64,000 nucleotides of DNA, from the NCBI GenBank assembly GCA_030386875.1, contig CM059578.1:19515009-19579008 (forward strand). Reading direction: 5' to 3'. This document shows, piece by piece, positions 10,489 to 22,557 of this stretch; the stretch's first letter is position 1; every line of letters starts with the position of its first letter. Position numbers and translations under genes: made by a program. Below the pieces are notes generated by a model. That model ran no database searches, was not told the origin of the DNA, and saw nothing but the letters and a program-made list of their open reading frames with translations. The stretch is from Morinoia aosen. Lineage: Eukaryota > Arthropoda > Malacostraca > Amphipoda > Talitridae.

Positions 10489-11472
10489 GCACTCACGTCA
10501 AAGTTGCTCTTCTCAGTGTGCGTGTGCGAGTCTGTACGTGAACGGCTTGTCACCGTCACCAAGAACCACGCCCACTTAAACAGCTGTCACACGTCGTTGC
10601 GTGACATAATTGAGTGCAAACAATTGCAGTATTATTTTCCTATAAAAATATTATTTCATTATTGAATAGAATACTGTATGTTTCAATTTACACTTAAAAG
10701 TCACAGCCTTCTTAAGCGGCAAGTATTGTATAATGAGTTAGACCAAAAAACAGCACAGTTACTGCGATTCTAACGTACATAATAATGTATTGTTCGTACG
10801 TCACGCTGTATTTTTAGCAGTGCAAATCTCTTCAGTTTATATTATAAATATATAGTTAACTAGCAATCAACAGATTCTTTATAAAATAAATTGAATAAAG
10901 GTATTCCAACAGGTTCTTTATAATACGAAATAAATTAAAGTATTCAAGTGCTGAAGCGTTCTGTAAGATGCCTTTTATGCATATTCACGCCAAATAAATT
11001 TGATTTCCTTTTGAAATTTTAGTGAAAAAAATTATATGCCCATATCAGTATGCTTAATTGTCGCTTCCTTCTCGTTTTGCCTAGTCCAGCTAACATTTTA
11101 ATGCGAGAATTCATGTAGCCAGTCTAACTCAGTGCGGCTTTTAATCACAAATTCAATGCTCATTACATTTTACTGATCTTTACCCTTCGCTGCTAAAGGC
11201 AGCTATTAAAAACGATTGGGTAATTGAACTCCTTCCATATTGCAAATAAGGTCACACTCTGCATGGCCATTTCTAAATCACCACTGGCAATTTTTTGTGA
11301 GCAAGTGCATAACCTAACTGCATTGTGAAATCTGATAACTCATTATGGTTAGACGATACAGCGACTTCTGGCAATGAGAGATAAACTCTGGACCAGTGCA
11401 CATGATGCACTCTACACGCACACGGACGCTGTGACACACGCACACAGAGTGGAGCAACTTTGACGTGGGTGC
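10489..11472. mobile_element. About 1-kb DNA element with long terminal inverted repeats
   Basis: The left end reads GCACTCACGTCAAAGTTGCT and the right end is its inverse (GACGTGGGTGC), with inverted similarity running about 90-100 bp through TGTGCGTG-rich sequence. The interior is AT-rich and non-coding. Relatives are at 25826-26430 (left part, colinear through AAGCGTTCTGTAAGATGCC), 17750-18266 and 38095-38427 (right parts). GC-rich flanks look alike between copies, so the exact end and target duplication are uncertain. It may be a Mutator-like or other long-TIR MITE. Confidence 0.65.
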
Positions 11473-11754
11473 GTCCGGGGGAGACCAAAAGTCCGTCGGT
11501 TCTCGACAGATTTTTCTAAGATTCTCAAAATAGGTGTCAAATGATGCGGCATTTCTTTCTAAACTCATGTGTTTTTTTGTAAATTCATAAAAATATGATT
11601 TTTTTTAAAACCTGAAAAATTGGGTGTTGCGGAAAAGTGTCCATCGCCCAAAATTTTAAAGTTACAGAACTGGATAAAGGTTTTCTAGGTAGCTAATTGT
11701 CTTGTCACGAGATCCGGTGGTAAGGTTTTTCGATAATTTGATTTTTTGAATTAT

Positions 11755-12300
11755 GAGAAATTTTTTCCCAAAAATCGACCACTTTTCCGTTTTTTCAAGT
11801 AGTTCTGCTTATAATTTTCAACATGATTTGAAATGCAAAAACTGTACCACCGCCTTTCTTGGATATTTCAATCGCTATCGATTGATATATTTGCGATTCC
11901 TGTACCTTCAAAACTGTGAGAGAAGGGCCTCTTCAAAGATCAAAAAGTTAAGTTTTCAATAGAGCTATTTTCTACAAAATTTCTTATTTCCTTCGTATTA
12001 TTTCTGAACTAGGCATTTTTTTCTAATAAATGTTACACCTAATGTAGATCTTTCCAAGCTCTATCGATTGGTATATCAGCCATTTCTGTACCTTCAAAAC
12101 TGTGGGAAAGGATCCATATAAAAAAAAACACTGAATGCAAATTTCAGAACACCAGTCTTTTTTTGAAAAAAGTTTTTTCTTAATTACAAACAAATTTTTC
12201 TTTTTCAACTCTTTCGCTTGGTTGCTCTTTTTGAGTCCTTTCGAATGATATATTTGCCATTCTTGTACCTTCAAAACTGCGGGAGGCGATTATATGTTTA
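11755..12300. repeat. Three diverged tandem units of about 185 bp
   Basis: The block TATTTGCGATTCCTGTACC with CTTCAAAACTGTG recurs at about 11885, 12070 and 12250, each followed by AT-rich filler with TTTTTCT runs. No coding capacity is visible. The stretch 12300-13970 holds no recognisable gene or repeat beyond a possible GC-rich repeat piece at 13925-13980. Confidence 0.6.
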
Positions 12301-13980
12301 CACAACAGCTAATTAGCTGATGACTCAGAGCAGCCGGACTCAAAACAAACACTCAGTTACATCATCATAATTAACACTGAGAGTTAGAATGTTTCGTTTG
12401 AGTACTAAAGCATTTCAAGCAAGGCCATGAATTAACTCTTATGCTATTCACGTCGAGGAACGCCCAAAACTGATTCCTAATTAGGGGGGGATGGGGGAAA
12501 TCACTCATACACTGGCGCGCCAAGGTCACGAACCAATGTACGTACTTGAGAGCGAATTGTACCGTTGGATGTGCAATAAAATTCTCTATTAGATGAGTTT
12601 ATAAACCGAAAACCTACCATTATCCAAATTCGTTCCAGACCCTGCCCTTAACACAAGATGGCTCGTGATAGGACTTAGACGCATATAATTTGTATTATTT
12701 ATTTCGGTTTCCTGTAATCGGATTCAATCGTGCATATTTCATTTATTTTTGTCTCTATTTACATCTGTTGGGCAAGCTATATTTTATTATGCCTTAGTTT
12801 GGGCATTATGGTCATATAAGAAGCTATATCTGCGCGAAGTTTTATTGATTCGTTTTCATTCCTTATTAATCTAATTGGCACATTCGTTTCTGCCAAGGCA
12901 CTTGGCCTTCGTTTAAGAAGTAGTTCTTGAATTCTTCACGAAAACGTTGATCTATGCCAAACTCCGTGAAATAGTTTGCAGGTTAAAAAAGCGTACTCTT
13001 TTCTGCATGTACATTGAATTACATTTCGACATCCTCACTCAATCACAGTTATAATCTCCAGGGCTGCCGAATTTTTTTCTGATGATCGTCAACCTCCATG
13101 AAAACGTAGCAAAAAATTGTTAAAGCGTACCAAATCTATTTTACTAGTAATAAAACGTGAAATTTACAGCTTTTACTAACTCTTCACGTTATAATGAAGC
13201 TTCCTCCTCTCCTTCGTTCTTCTGTCAATGTTTTTTTAATTCAATTGTCGACTAAGCTACCGTGGTGGCTTCCTATTTGTGCAATCTATGTTCTCTAACG
13301 TAGATTTTTATCACATTCATGCATTTAGTGTTGCTCTTTTTAAAGAAGTTCTATTTTTTGTTTTTATGTAGTTAGGAACGAATAAATTCTCTAGCTGGAG
13401 CAAAATAATGCAGTATTGACAAAAGCTGCATCATGAACTCGGGAAGCAGTGGGTAACAATACTGCGTACCAGAATTTTTCAGACACTGTTTCTGTCTTGA
13501 AAGGAGCATTTTGAACAGTTCTCGCCACTTCATGTTTATCTTTTCATGCTGCTCTTCTTCCACGAAGTTGAAGAAATGCATTGAATATGGTATTATTGAA
13601 TTACATTTACTAAGACACTTCAATCCAAACTCTTTTAGTTATTGGGACATATTGTGTTGACATTTCTCGGGAGAATGCTTTCTACAGCTGTATCAAAAAA
13701 AAATATCATTTATATTGACATAGTTTGAGGGGTTGCCTACATTTATTTTGCAATTGTCATTAGAAATCATCAGATCCCTTTTTATGAAGTTGTACATAGT
13801 GAAATTCTCACTCCAGTGATTTCAAAATATATTTTTGTAAGGGGAACTTGTACATTTGCTGAATGCACCAATTTCGGCAGCCCTGAGCATCTCATCCGGT
13901 GTCTAAATGCATGGAGAAGCTTGAGCAGGTGAGAGGGGTAGGGTGGGGGCGTCACCCTGAGGAAGAAATCCTCCGTCTAA

Positions 13981-14381
13981 AGCCCCCTCCAGACCTTGCA
14001 TTACCATGTTGCTTGATGCCGCTTAGACGAGCTGTAGATGGCTCTCCGACCGCTTGAGAAGCCGATTTTTCATGCTCACCAAGGAGTTCAGCGTTCCTGA
14101 TTGCTCTCGTAGGGCGACGCGAGTCAGACTCAGTCAGTGCGGTAGCAGCAGGCGTTGCGGAAGGTAGTGTCGGTGGCGCGCCCCGCGATGACTGCTATAC
14201 GCGGGAGTGAGTAGCTCCCGCGTATAGCTCGCAAGCATCCTTCCCCTCTCAGAGCTCTTGAGCAACTGAATGCCATTGCAGTGCGGGCTTTCCCACAAGC
14301 CAGTCTGGTCATCAGCGGTTCTTTTGCAGCGCCACTCCGACGTCCAGAGGCAACATGGTAATGCAAGGTCTGGAGGGGCCT
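13981..14381. mobile_element. 401-bp PIF/Harbinger-type MITE
   Basis: The terminal inverted repeats are about 32 bp with one mismatch (left AGCCCCCTCCAGACCTTGCA, right its inverse) and are flanked by TAA (13978-13980 and 14382-14384), the 3-bp duplication typical of PIF/Harbinger. Inside is a perfect 13-bp stem hairpin at 14195-14227 (CTATACGCGGGAG / CTCCCGCGTATAG). No transposase is present. It sits beside the broken integrase of the retroelement at 14392. Confidence 0.8.
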
Positions 14382-14391
14382 TAAAGCCACC

Positions 14392-14790
14392 TTAACTGGT
14401 TGAGCATGAAACCAGCGTAGCGTGCAAACTTTCCACTCTACCGTTACCCATGGGATGATATGGAGTGGTAAACAATGGTTTGATCCCTAGTAGCGGATGA
14501 AGTTCTCCCATCAGTTTTGATGCAAACTGAGGACCTCGATCTGACAAAATCTCACGAGGTATCTCTACTTTTGAGAAAATTGAAAGTAACGCTTCCGCCA
14601 CAGAAACAGTTAACAGAGTCAATATCCCGAAGGGGAACAACCTCCGGGAAACCAGTTGCGGCATCAATCAAAGTTAAAATAAATTTACGGCCATTGGCTG
14701 AGGGAGGAGAGAAAGGTCTCACTAAGTCAATCGACACCCGTGAAAAAGGTTCTGAAATAATTGGCATTTTAACCATTGGAACATTTTAAA
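14392..14790 (-). pseudogene. Retroviral-type integrase core, broken
   Basis: The first part (from about 14776) reads PIISEPFSRVSIDLVRPFSP, carrying the first catalytic Asp in the IDLV motif. After a frameshift near 14610 it continues EALLSIFSKVEIPREILSDR (second Asp) and TPYHPMGNGRVESLHATL (catalytic Glu). So the D, D and E positions are all visible but in two frames. The reading ends at the MITE junction. Confidence 0.8.
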
Positions 14791-14799
14791 CCCGTCCTT

Positions 14800-15198
14800 T
14801 TGGGATACTCGTTGTCACTTATCACATGACCTACTAAAGTTTCTAATGTCTGAATCCATTGCTGGCAAAAAAAATTAGCTCTAATCTTAACCTCAGTTTT
14901 ACGGTGAGAAAAATGCCCTGTAAGCGGGGACGCATGAGATACATCAAGAATAAGTTTCCTTCATTCTGATAGCACAACTAAGGCGAGCTTACCAACATTC
15001 TCTCCGAAGGAGAATTGTACACACTTTACGATACAGGAGACCATCTACAGATACGAATTTATAAACTCCACTGTTGCAAAAAGTATCCTCTTCTCCAGCC
15101 TCGTGTTTCATCCCTACCCCGGAAAAAGTCGGGCAGGTATTTTGCAAGTTTTTAAATTCCAGAGGAGAAATATTAATTGGATCCATCTTTACCAGCAC
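14800..15198 (-). pseudogene. Integrase N-terminal zinc-binding region and linker, broken
   Basis: An open piece from 15198 (DPINISPLEFKNLQNTCP, then GVYKFVSVDGLLYR) is followed in other frames by DVSHASPLTGHFSHRK, carrying the paired His of an HHCC zinc domain, and by RSCDK-stop-QR, where the second Cys of the CxxC is replaced by a TGA. This region normally precedes the integrase core. It is joined directly to the protease frame. Confidence 0.65.
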
Positions 15199-15213
15199 GA
15201 GTGGATGTTGGGA

Positions 15214-15786
15214 TTACGTTAACTTAGAGGAACGAGTGACGACTGGTGCAACTTGAGTATTTGGAGTTTCGGTTGACTTTCCTTCATTAGGTTTCTCTTC
15301 TTTCGCCGAAGCCACTCCTTCAATGTTGCCAAGCAGCACCGAGCAAAATTTTATTGGAGCTCTCATAGCATTGATCCATCCGGTAAAATACTTGTACCTC
15401 AAGTAGCAGCGCACGATCGGGAAGCTACTCTCACGACCCAAACAGTCGCTAATGGTGACGTATTTACGTCGGCTTACGTCGACATCGGGGAACACTTTTT
15501 TGGAAACTACAACACACGAGCATCCCGTGTCTCTCAGGATAGTAGATACATTCGCCCCATTTACCGTGTCACAACACATGTAGCTATTCGTAGCTGTATA
15601 GTCGAAACAAAAATTTATTTTGTTATTTCGGTTGACAGACTTCATGTACGATGCGGGATTTCTTGGGTACTGTGAGTGACTTAAAATGGCCGTAGGCTCC
15701 ACAAGCGTGACACCGAACAGGACGTGTCTTTGAGGTGTCGCTCCTATCATCAGGTTTAAAATTCGGTGAAGCACTGAGGGGAGCAT
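15214..15786 (-). pseudogene. Retropepsin-like protease with degenerate zinc knuckle
   Basis: The 190-residue frame carries the aspartic protease signature VSTILRDTGCSCVVVSKKVF (DTG in the active-site loop) and ends VVTRSSKLT just before the integrase linker. Upstream, in a different frame near 15700, is a CHACGAYGHFKSL sequence: a CCHC zinc knuckle of gag whose final Cys is replaced by Thr. Single active-site DTG per monomer is usual for retroelement proteases, which act as dimers. Confidence 0.75.
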
Positions 15787-16164
15787 TCGAAGAGGTCGAA
15801 CAAATTTTGTTTACATTTTGGTTCTTTGGGTAGGCTCTTCTTGCCGAGGCCTAATTGTCTGCTAACTTTACAATCTCCGGTAAATCATGAGCGTTGTGTT
15901 CCTTCAAAAAGCATCTCAACTCAGGTGTTACAGACGCTAAGATCTGATCCGCAAGGACGAAGGATCGCAGGGATTCGTAAGTTATTTCAATTTGTCGCGA
16001 GTCAATCCAGTAGTGCGGGAACCGACCCAGTTGTGCGACGAACTGTTAGTACGTTTCCTGGGGACCAAATTTTAGACAGCGAAATTTTTTTCGGCAAGTC
16101 TCTGGTGTTTTATTAAATCCAACCAAGAGCGCACGTTTAAGTTTCTCATAATCGTCAGTTATTT

Positions 16165-16615
16165 ATGGGGGCAGAGAAGCATAAATTCTAAGGGCTTTGC
16201 CACTCAATAGAGTACCCAAACGTACAGCGTAGGTTTTTCGGTCGAGCTTTAACAGGTCTGCCACACGTTCGAACCGAATTATGAAAGACTTGATATCTTC
16301 TCCATCTTGAAACACAGGCAATTTGGGTTTTGACGCTATTTCTGAGAACACGATATCCGAGGGCACTCCGCTGCTAGCAGTATGGGCATTTAAGAGAGCC
16401 AGCTCGTGATCCCTTTTCTTTTGCTTTTCATCGGTGGCCCATTTCGCTTTCTGAAAATCAATCTCTGCTCTTTGTTTTTCCAGCTCACGTTCTTTAGCTC
16501 ACTCTTCACGCTCCATAGCTGGCTGCTTATACACATAATCAACGGCATCGGCACCAGTTAGTTGGAGGAGGGAAGCTTCCTCACGTAGTTCAGCTATAGT
16601 TCGATATGAACTCAT
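16165..16615 (-). pseudogene. gag N-terminal region
   Basis: Starting at ATG 16615 the frame reads MSSYRTIAELREEASLLQ, then an in-frame TGA after about 40 codons, a charged coiled-coil-like stretch (KERELEKQRAEIDFQKAKW), then PVFQDGEDIKSFIIRFERVA and LLSGKALRIYASLPP before a stop at 16165. The FQDGEDI..FI.RFER block is typical of gags in this retrotransposon group. The part between 15826 and 16160 is further gag in broken frames. Confidence 0.65.
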
Positions 16616-17493
16616 TTTGACATTTGATAAAAGTCAAAGTCCTTTGGCGTCAATTCACACTAACACCACTGAGAGATCAAGTTAGGCTGAAACAGAGAAG
16701 CTCACTGCCCTCAGAAATCGGGGCACACACACAGACGTCTTTCTTGCGTGGAGATACTTCCTGGCTTAGGAAAGTAACTTGTGCCGCAATAGTAAACTAG
16801 ACCTATCCCAGTAATACGTATCAAAGAGAGAATGGATAAAAGAAGTACCGAGATCCCCCCGGCAAGGTCGCCACTTTGTTGGAATAACAAGGTTCTTTAT
16901 TTATTGGTGGTCAAGGTAAAGGAAACGAATGACTTCTATAATATAATTATTACCAAAGAAAGAAGAAATAGCTATCAGCAGTTCAAGAATAAATACATGG
17001 CAGTTAATCGGAGGAAAGGAGGAATCTTAAGAACTAGAAGAAACAGAGCATAGACGATATTACTGGGATTTTAACTTGAACAGTTTGCTATAGATTCCTA
17101 GTCAAAAAGAAAAACATTGTGATACTAGGTAGGCCAAACCCAATTATTCAACCTGAAACAAAGATAAAGCATTGACAGAACTTTATGAAAGTTACCAGTC
17201 ACAAAATTTCTAAAATCTCAGGTCTCAAAAATTTATTATGGTCACAAAATAACTCCTGAATGAGTATTTGAAAATCCTAGCAAATAACTACTGACTGTAG
17301 GGTACGCAACACCAAACACAACTGTATCAAGTTTCAAGCCGCTCGAAAAAAATTACAATATACAGATAAAAGGTCGCACCGCTATGTGATTAGACCTACG
17401 TATTTTGGAGTCATCATTCATTCATAAACTCAAATCTTCTCTCAACGAAATGTAGAGTGCATACCCTCTGAAAATAGTTAGCCGATAAAGTAT

Positions 17494-17513
17494 TATTATT
17501 ATTATTATTATTA
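17494..17513. repeat. TTA microsatellite
   Basis: Six to seven TTA units. The surrounding 16880-17740 has no recognisable gene; part of it should be the LTR of the relic ending at 16877. Confidence 0.8.
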
Positions 17514-17749
17514 TTTCTGTGCTTATATTCTGTGCTTCTGTAATTTTGGGTTTACTGACTTGTCTATTATTTTATGGCCAAGGCTCGAAGGCGTTTAAAG
17601 TAAATGTTTTTAAAGTACTTCTTCTTCATTTCTTTCATTGTAAATTTGCTTCGAAAAAATATATTTTCCTTTGGTCTATAATTATTTAGTGTTATTTATC
17701 GTAACTTTCATTATTTATTATTAATTTGATTAAGATTGCTTTATTATTG

Positions 17750-18266
17750 AGGCAACCAGTAAACAATTACATCTAAGAAAAATATGAAAGAACTTTTTTT
17801 AAAGCATTAATGCATACTATCAGAATGAATGAAGAACATCATCAACTGCATTCTTACGCAAACCAATCGTAAATAAAAACACCAAGGTTGCTACTCTCAA
17901 AGCCAACATGGTTAAAAATATTTGCTGCTGTCAGATATTGAGAAGTAAACGTTTCGAGCACGCAGGCTCATCATCAGTGCAAGTTGTCTGAAATGAACAA
18001 AACCAAGATGAATAGATACAAATATACGGGAAATAAACACAGAATTTAAGAAATACTACTATTAAACTCATGAGTATTTCTTAATTTCAAGAAATTTCAA
18101 GAGCATAATCTAATTGCATTGCGACATCTCGTAACTCATGATAGACGATACAGCGACTTCTGGCAATGACGTAAAATCTGGACCAGTGCACAAGACGCAT
18201 CCTTCACGCACACGGACGCTGCAACACACGTCATGAAAATGTGCGAACTTGACGTGGGTGCGGGCA
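17750..18266. repeat. Right half of the 1-kb long-TIR element family
   Basis: The right end matches 11290-11472 and 38270-38427: CGACTTCTGGCAATGA, CTGGACCAGTGCACA, ACGCACACGGACGCTG and GACGTGGGTGC in order. The part near 17780 (ATATGAAAGA...AAAGCATTA) matches 38130. It is interrupted by a fragment carrying a hammerhead-like motif at 17943-17980. Confidence 0.6.
17943..17980 (-). ncRNA. Third hammerhead-like core
   Basis: On the minus strand CUGAUGA is followed by U, a perfect GAGC/GCUC stem with loop CUGCGU, GAAA and CGUU. The stem II sequence differs from that at 4887 (GGAG/CUCC) but pairing is kept, a compensatory pattern. Stem I is poor here, so this copy is probably inactive. No Penelope reverse transcriptase is adjacent. 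Confidence 0.45.
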
Positions 18267-18279
18267 GCCCCCCTCAAAT

Positions 18280-19530
18280 TGTCATCACCAGGATTTTGAG
18301 GAAGACGAAAGATAAAAACACATATTTAAGTAAATAGAACGATTGTTGAACAGAGTAAACGTAGAAATTATTACACCAGAATATCCAAGAAACTTGGCAG
18401 CCCTGTCAGCTCTATAGATGGAGATATAGGTGATAAAATGCATCGATAGGAAAGAACATGACTAAACTATCAATCCCCTGTGCTTCGACCGAAGAAAGTG
18501 TACAGAGGTGTTATACTCGACGAGTCCCACTTTAATTGAAGAACATACCCTGGATTCACACTATTCAGCGAAGGAGATGACTAATTCAATAATAAACTGT
18601 GGTGAGATAAAATAAAAAATTTCGTTTAGTTGTAATTACGGTAGGACTATTCGGAGATGGTCAAATCATTCTAGGCAACCGAAGAACAGCTTCAACTGTG
18701 AAGCTTGGTGGCAGGAATATTATGTAATTTGGCTGTTTTCTGTGTAAGCCAAAGGCGACCTCGTGTGATAAAAGAAACACGGATTTTCGATAATTTTCGT
18801 TAAATTTTGCCCAAAAATCTCACTCTTTTCATTTCAGACCCTCTGGTGGAAAGAACTGAATGAGTGTCTAAGTGAAATAGCGACTCGCAACTTTCATCGA
18901 AAGTACTAGTCTGACTGGCTGTGCAACACGAAAATCAGGGCTTTTCACTGACCTCTCCAATCTCTGGATAAAAACATCAAGAAAATTTTTGAGGGGCGTG
19001 AAAAATCAAATAAGTAAAAAGTAGCTCTTCGATTTTAAAAAGTCAGTCTCGAAGAATCAGGGAAATATTGTTGGATATGTGCATGACCCTCATTTCATTT
19101 TGTAAACATATAGGATGGGGACAGTCGTAGTTAATGCGAGTTTTACGATCAAATGCTCGAATATGTAACGAAAACTTTAGTGTGAAAACTTTTGTGAAAT
19201 TAACACTGAATATTTTTGGTGTTAATAATTAATGATAATTCCCGTAATAATTTTAATGATAATAAAATTCATATTGTGTGTGATATGGTCAATTCCTTAC
19301 CAGATGTTTTACATCTTGATGATGGGCAGAAATGTACTGTATTGAATAAAAGAAGATGAATTTTTTGTCACATTAGAATGCTCATTTGACAGACTGGTTT
19401 GACAGGTCAGGTCACTGCGTGTGACAAATTAGATCACTGCTCCACTCTTTTTTCATATATGTCAACTGAGGAGTTTCAGTCAGCCACTGATGGTGGATTA
19501 AATTTATTTTACATCTTTTTCAGGTGCACT
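18280..19530. other. No gene or repeat recognised
   Basis: AT-rich sequence with frequent stops in all frames and no terminal repeats that could be matched by eye. Confidence 0.4.
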
Positions 19531-19532
19531 CG

Positions 19533-19783
19533 CTTTGCCACACGGTGTTAGAATTGATCGCAAAAAGATAAAAATTTTTGAAATGATGGAGGCAATCTCA
19601 AAGGGTGACCAAACAATGGTTTTATACGATGGCATAGACCAATACATAATTAGGATTCTCAGAGTATTGTCAAAATATTATATACTTCACATCTACTGCT
19701 ATAGTTATCGGCATACTGCTTGCTTACTTGAATACAAATCAATGTGTATTTTCTACCACAGCAATCAACATACACTTTTATGA
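19533..19783 (+). CDS. Weak candidate exon or gene fragment, unknown function
   Basis: A good acceptor-like site (TTTTACATCTTTTTCAG) precedes an 83-codon open stretch that runs to a stop at 19783, with conventional-looking sequence LPHGVRIDRKKIKIFEMMEA and QTMVLYDGIDQYIIRILR; a GT after ILR could be a weak donor. The family is not recognised. No partner exon was found in the window. It may be chance; confidence is low. Confidence 0.25.
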
Positions 19784-20329
19784 TCGTTATAGATGATTTT
19801 ATGAATAAGTTATTAGTTTGCGTTCACAATATTCACATCTATCAGGAGGATAAATCTGTTGTATCTGTTTATCAAATCATTCCAATCTGAGTCCTGATTC
19901 ATATTTACACCACCCTCATCTGATCTACATTCATACCCTCCCCCCTTCAGTCTAATCAACGACTAATTTGTCAGACGCTTTATTTCCATGCAGGGGGAGT
20001 GAAACCCTTCATTTGTTTTCAACAAAGCAATTACTTTTGCATAAGCACAAGTAGATTAGCACCTCCGACTTATTGCTTCTTCTCTTCTTTCTTCGGTGCT
20101 GCTTGTTCGGGCCTCACGTGATGCGCCTCGATCAGTTCACGTTCCCGTCATTTGGACAGACAACGAAGTCACAAATGTGCACATGTGTCAGCTTGGCTCG
20201 GAGTGTTTGGATTTTCATCTTCGAACATCAGAAAAAATAAATCTCTTTTGATAGAAACCTAACGTTGACTAGCTTGTGTACGAAATTCCTCAGCTGCATC
20301 TAAAAAAACATCAAGACAAGTGTTACAAC

Positions 20330-21545
20330 CAGGGTTGCGGAGTCGGAGTAGTAAATTTACGACTCCGACTCCGACTCCACCTTTTCAGAATTCGGTGACT
20401 CCGACTCCGACTCCACCTTATTAGAATTTGATCACTCCGACTCCACCTTTCCAGAATTGGGCGACTCCGACTCCACCTTTTCAGCATTTTGCGACTCCAT
20501 CACCGACTCCACTTATTCACAACTTTGTGTCTCCAACTCCCCTTATTCTTAATTTATAAGATGAATAATTTATTTCTTGATGGCTGCAGGTCTTGCAACC
20601 TGTACAAATGTTTATTATATTCTTTATTTACGAACGACTTTTAAATTGGCAGCAGAATGTTACAAATCAAGTTTTACTATTATACATATTTACTAGTGTA
20701 CATGATCCGTCAAAAACGACGGGATTATTATAGTTTCCTTTAAAAAAGTCTCAAGATATAGATGATAAACAAATAGACCCATCCTAATAATACCCGTGAT
20801 TAAAATATTTTTGTACTTGTGCACTGGTGAAACTTGTACTCCAGATATGGTCATTAAGCATCCTCAAGAACGTCACAGACGCACACTCCAACCAAGCAAG
20901 CAACAACTGTGTATTAAGATTTAAATTATTTTTAACGAAGGAATTTTTAAAAAAATTACCACACCTTTTTACCGCGATAAGCTGCATTTTCTTAACAATA
21001 GATTCAATTTTCATGCAATATTTTTTACTTATAAATAAAAGTGAGCAGATGCCAGGGTTTTCATATGATTTGAATGGTATTTGTGATAACAGCCAAGGAA
21101 GCAGATTTCCATTGTAATAACATAGGAGGAAGTGAGCACAAAAACTTATATTTTATTATAAATAGAGACACCTGGCGTTTTATTACACAGTGTTGATTGT
21201 TCTTATACAATAAAATGACAGGTGTCTCCCTAAATCAATAAGTTAGTAGATTTAGGTATTTCCTGTGCATAATTTCTCCTATATTATTACAAAGGAAATT
21301 TCACTGAACAAATAAAATTGGTTGGTCCGTCTTGGTTGGTTGATCTGTCACCCTTTCACACTCTTGAAGGATGCTTAATGGTCGTATCTGTGATACAGGT
21401 TCCACCAGAGCACAAGTATAAGAATAGTTTAATCGCGGGTACTATTAAGATGGATTTATTTTTTTATGATCCACATCTGGAAGATTTGTATAAAAACAAT
21501 ATCGTATCCCGTTATTTATGACAGGTCATTTATACTAATATAAAC
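20330..21545. mobile_element. hAT-like element copy A with GACTCC subterminal repeats
   Basis: The left end CAGGGTTGCGGAGTCGGAG is a typical hAT terminus and is followed by about 150 bp of GACTCC hexamers. The next 350 bp match the copy at 44063. From 20690 to 21545 the sequence is an imperfect foldback: CCATCCTAATAATACCCG pairs with the inverse near 21440, and TGGTCATTAAGCATCC with GGATGCTTAATGG near 21370. The opposite GACTCC end was not found, so the right border is approximate. No transposase is present. The short frames at 20784-21117 are not supported. Confidence 0.6.
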
Positions 21546-22557
21546 AGGGTGTTGGAAGTTCAGTACAAATATTTTAACCACAAGTAAAGTCATCATGGCA
21601 GTACACTGGTGTATTTTATAAGCAATATTCAGTTTTTAAAAAAAGTTAGAGCGTTTTTGATTTCATTCTGATCAAATTTTGGCTGTTAAAAGTTCATTTT
21701 TCAACCGATTTTGATGAAGCTTGGTCACAAAATAAATCTTTCAATGCTCTATGCGCACATGCTGTCAAAATTTGATAAAACACCTAAAATAAGTCAGCAA
21801 ACGACGGTCAAATTCAAAATAGGCTACACAAATTATTGGTCTCAATTGTAAAAAACGATATGCCGCCGGTAAATGGCGACTGCGGATCGAGGTTAGTGAA
21901 ACGCTGGGCAGAACTGGCGGTTAGTGCTGGTGCGGTCAGAGGGATGGAGACGTGTAAAATGCGCCACTAAGAACGCGGTGTACTTATTTATAGTCGGGGT
22001 AAGTGGGTCAAAACGCACCAAAACGCGCTGACAACTAGATGCATACGATGGAAGCCTATTTCAAGACCTTTCGAGCGATGTAGTACATGACAAAAATAAT
22101 CAGATTAAGTACATTTGTCAGGAGGAAAACTGTTATTAGTTCACCAGTATTGACATGTTGTCCTGTTGTCGCTGCACCAGATAGGCATGGCTACACGAAC
22201 GTGAGCGTTGCGGTAAGTGTTGCGTTTGATGAGAATGTTGGAATAAAACACAAGTTGTACTATTTAGAGTTATTAAGTATGATGAAATTTAAAAACAATA
22301 TGTATGTAGATTAAAATTAAATGATTAGAAAACCGCAGCTTAAACCTCGTCCAGGTACGTATTCTCTTATTTCGTCACTTCATTGGGTAATCACGGCTTT
22401 AAAACCATAAATAAGGCTCGTTGCATTTGCACCGTGTCACTAACATTCTTAAGTAAATGAAGATATGACAAAAAAATTTTGAAAGAAATTGTGAGAGTAA
22501 TTTCATGCAACAAAATTTAAACTTTTAAAGTTTACTAACCGCAACAAATTTTTAGCT
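21546..22557 (+). other. Upstream non-coding part of the DUF4817 transposon
   Basis: No gene is seen. The stretch begins near CAGGGTGTTGGAAGTTC and leads directly into the transposase relic at 22651, so it is probably the element's 5' non-coding region. The 75-residue open frame at 22087 has no recognisable similarity. Confidence 0.35.

Larger units (their letters stand above)
14385..16877 (-). mobile_element. Ty3/gypsy retrotransposon relic, Gmr1-like order
   Basis: Minus-strand order is LTR end (about 16877), primer-site-like TGGCGACCTTGCC (16861-16873), untranslated leader, gag (from 16615), zinc knuckle (about 15700), protease, then directly an HHCC-like linker and integrase core. No reverse transcriptase lies between protease and integrase. 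In Gmr1-type Ty3/gypsy elements integrase precedes reverse transcriptase, so the missing RT/RNase H is explained by truncation at 14385 rather than by internal deletion. Many stops and frameshifts show it is dead. The far edge of the LTR beyond 16880 could not be placed; an AATAAA lies just inside it. Confidence 0.75.

Noticed and set aside
15214-15215. Internal deletion of reverse transcriptase from the gypsy relic
   Set aside because: Protease and integrase linker join without a scar, in the order known for Gmr1-type elements; 3' truncation is the simpler explanation.
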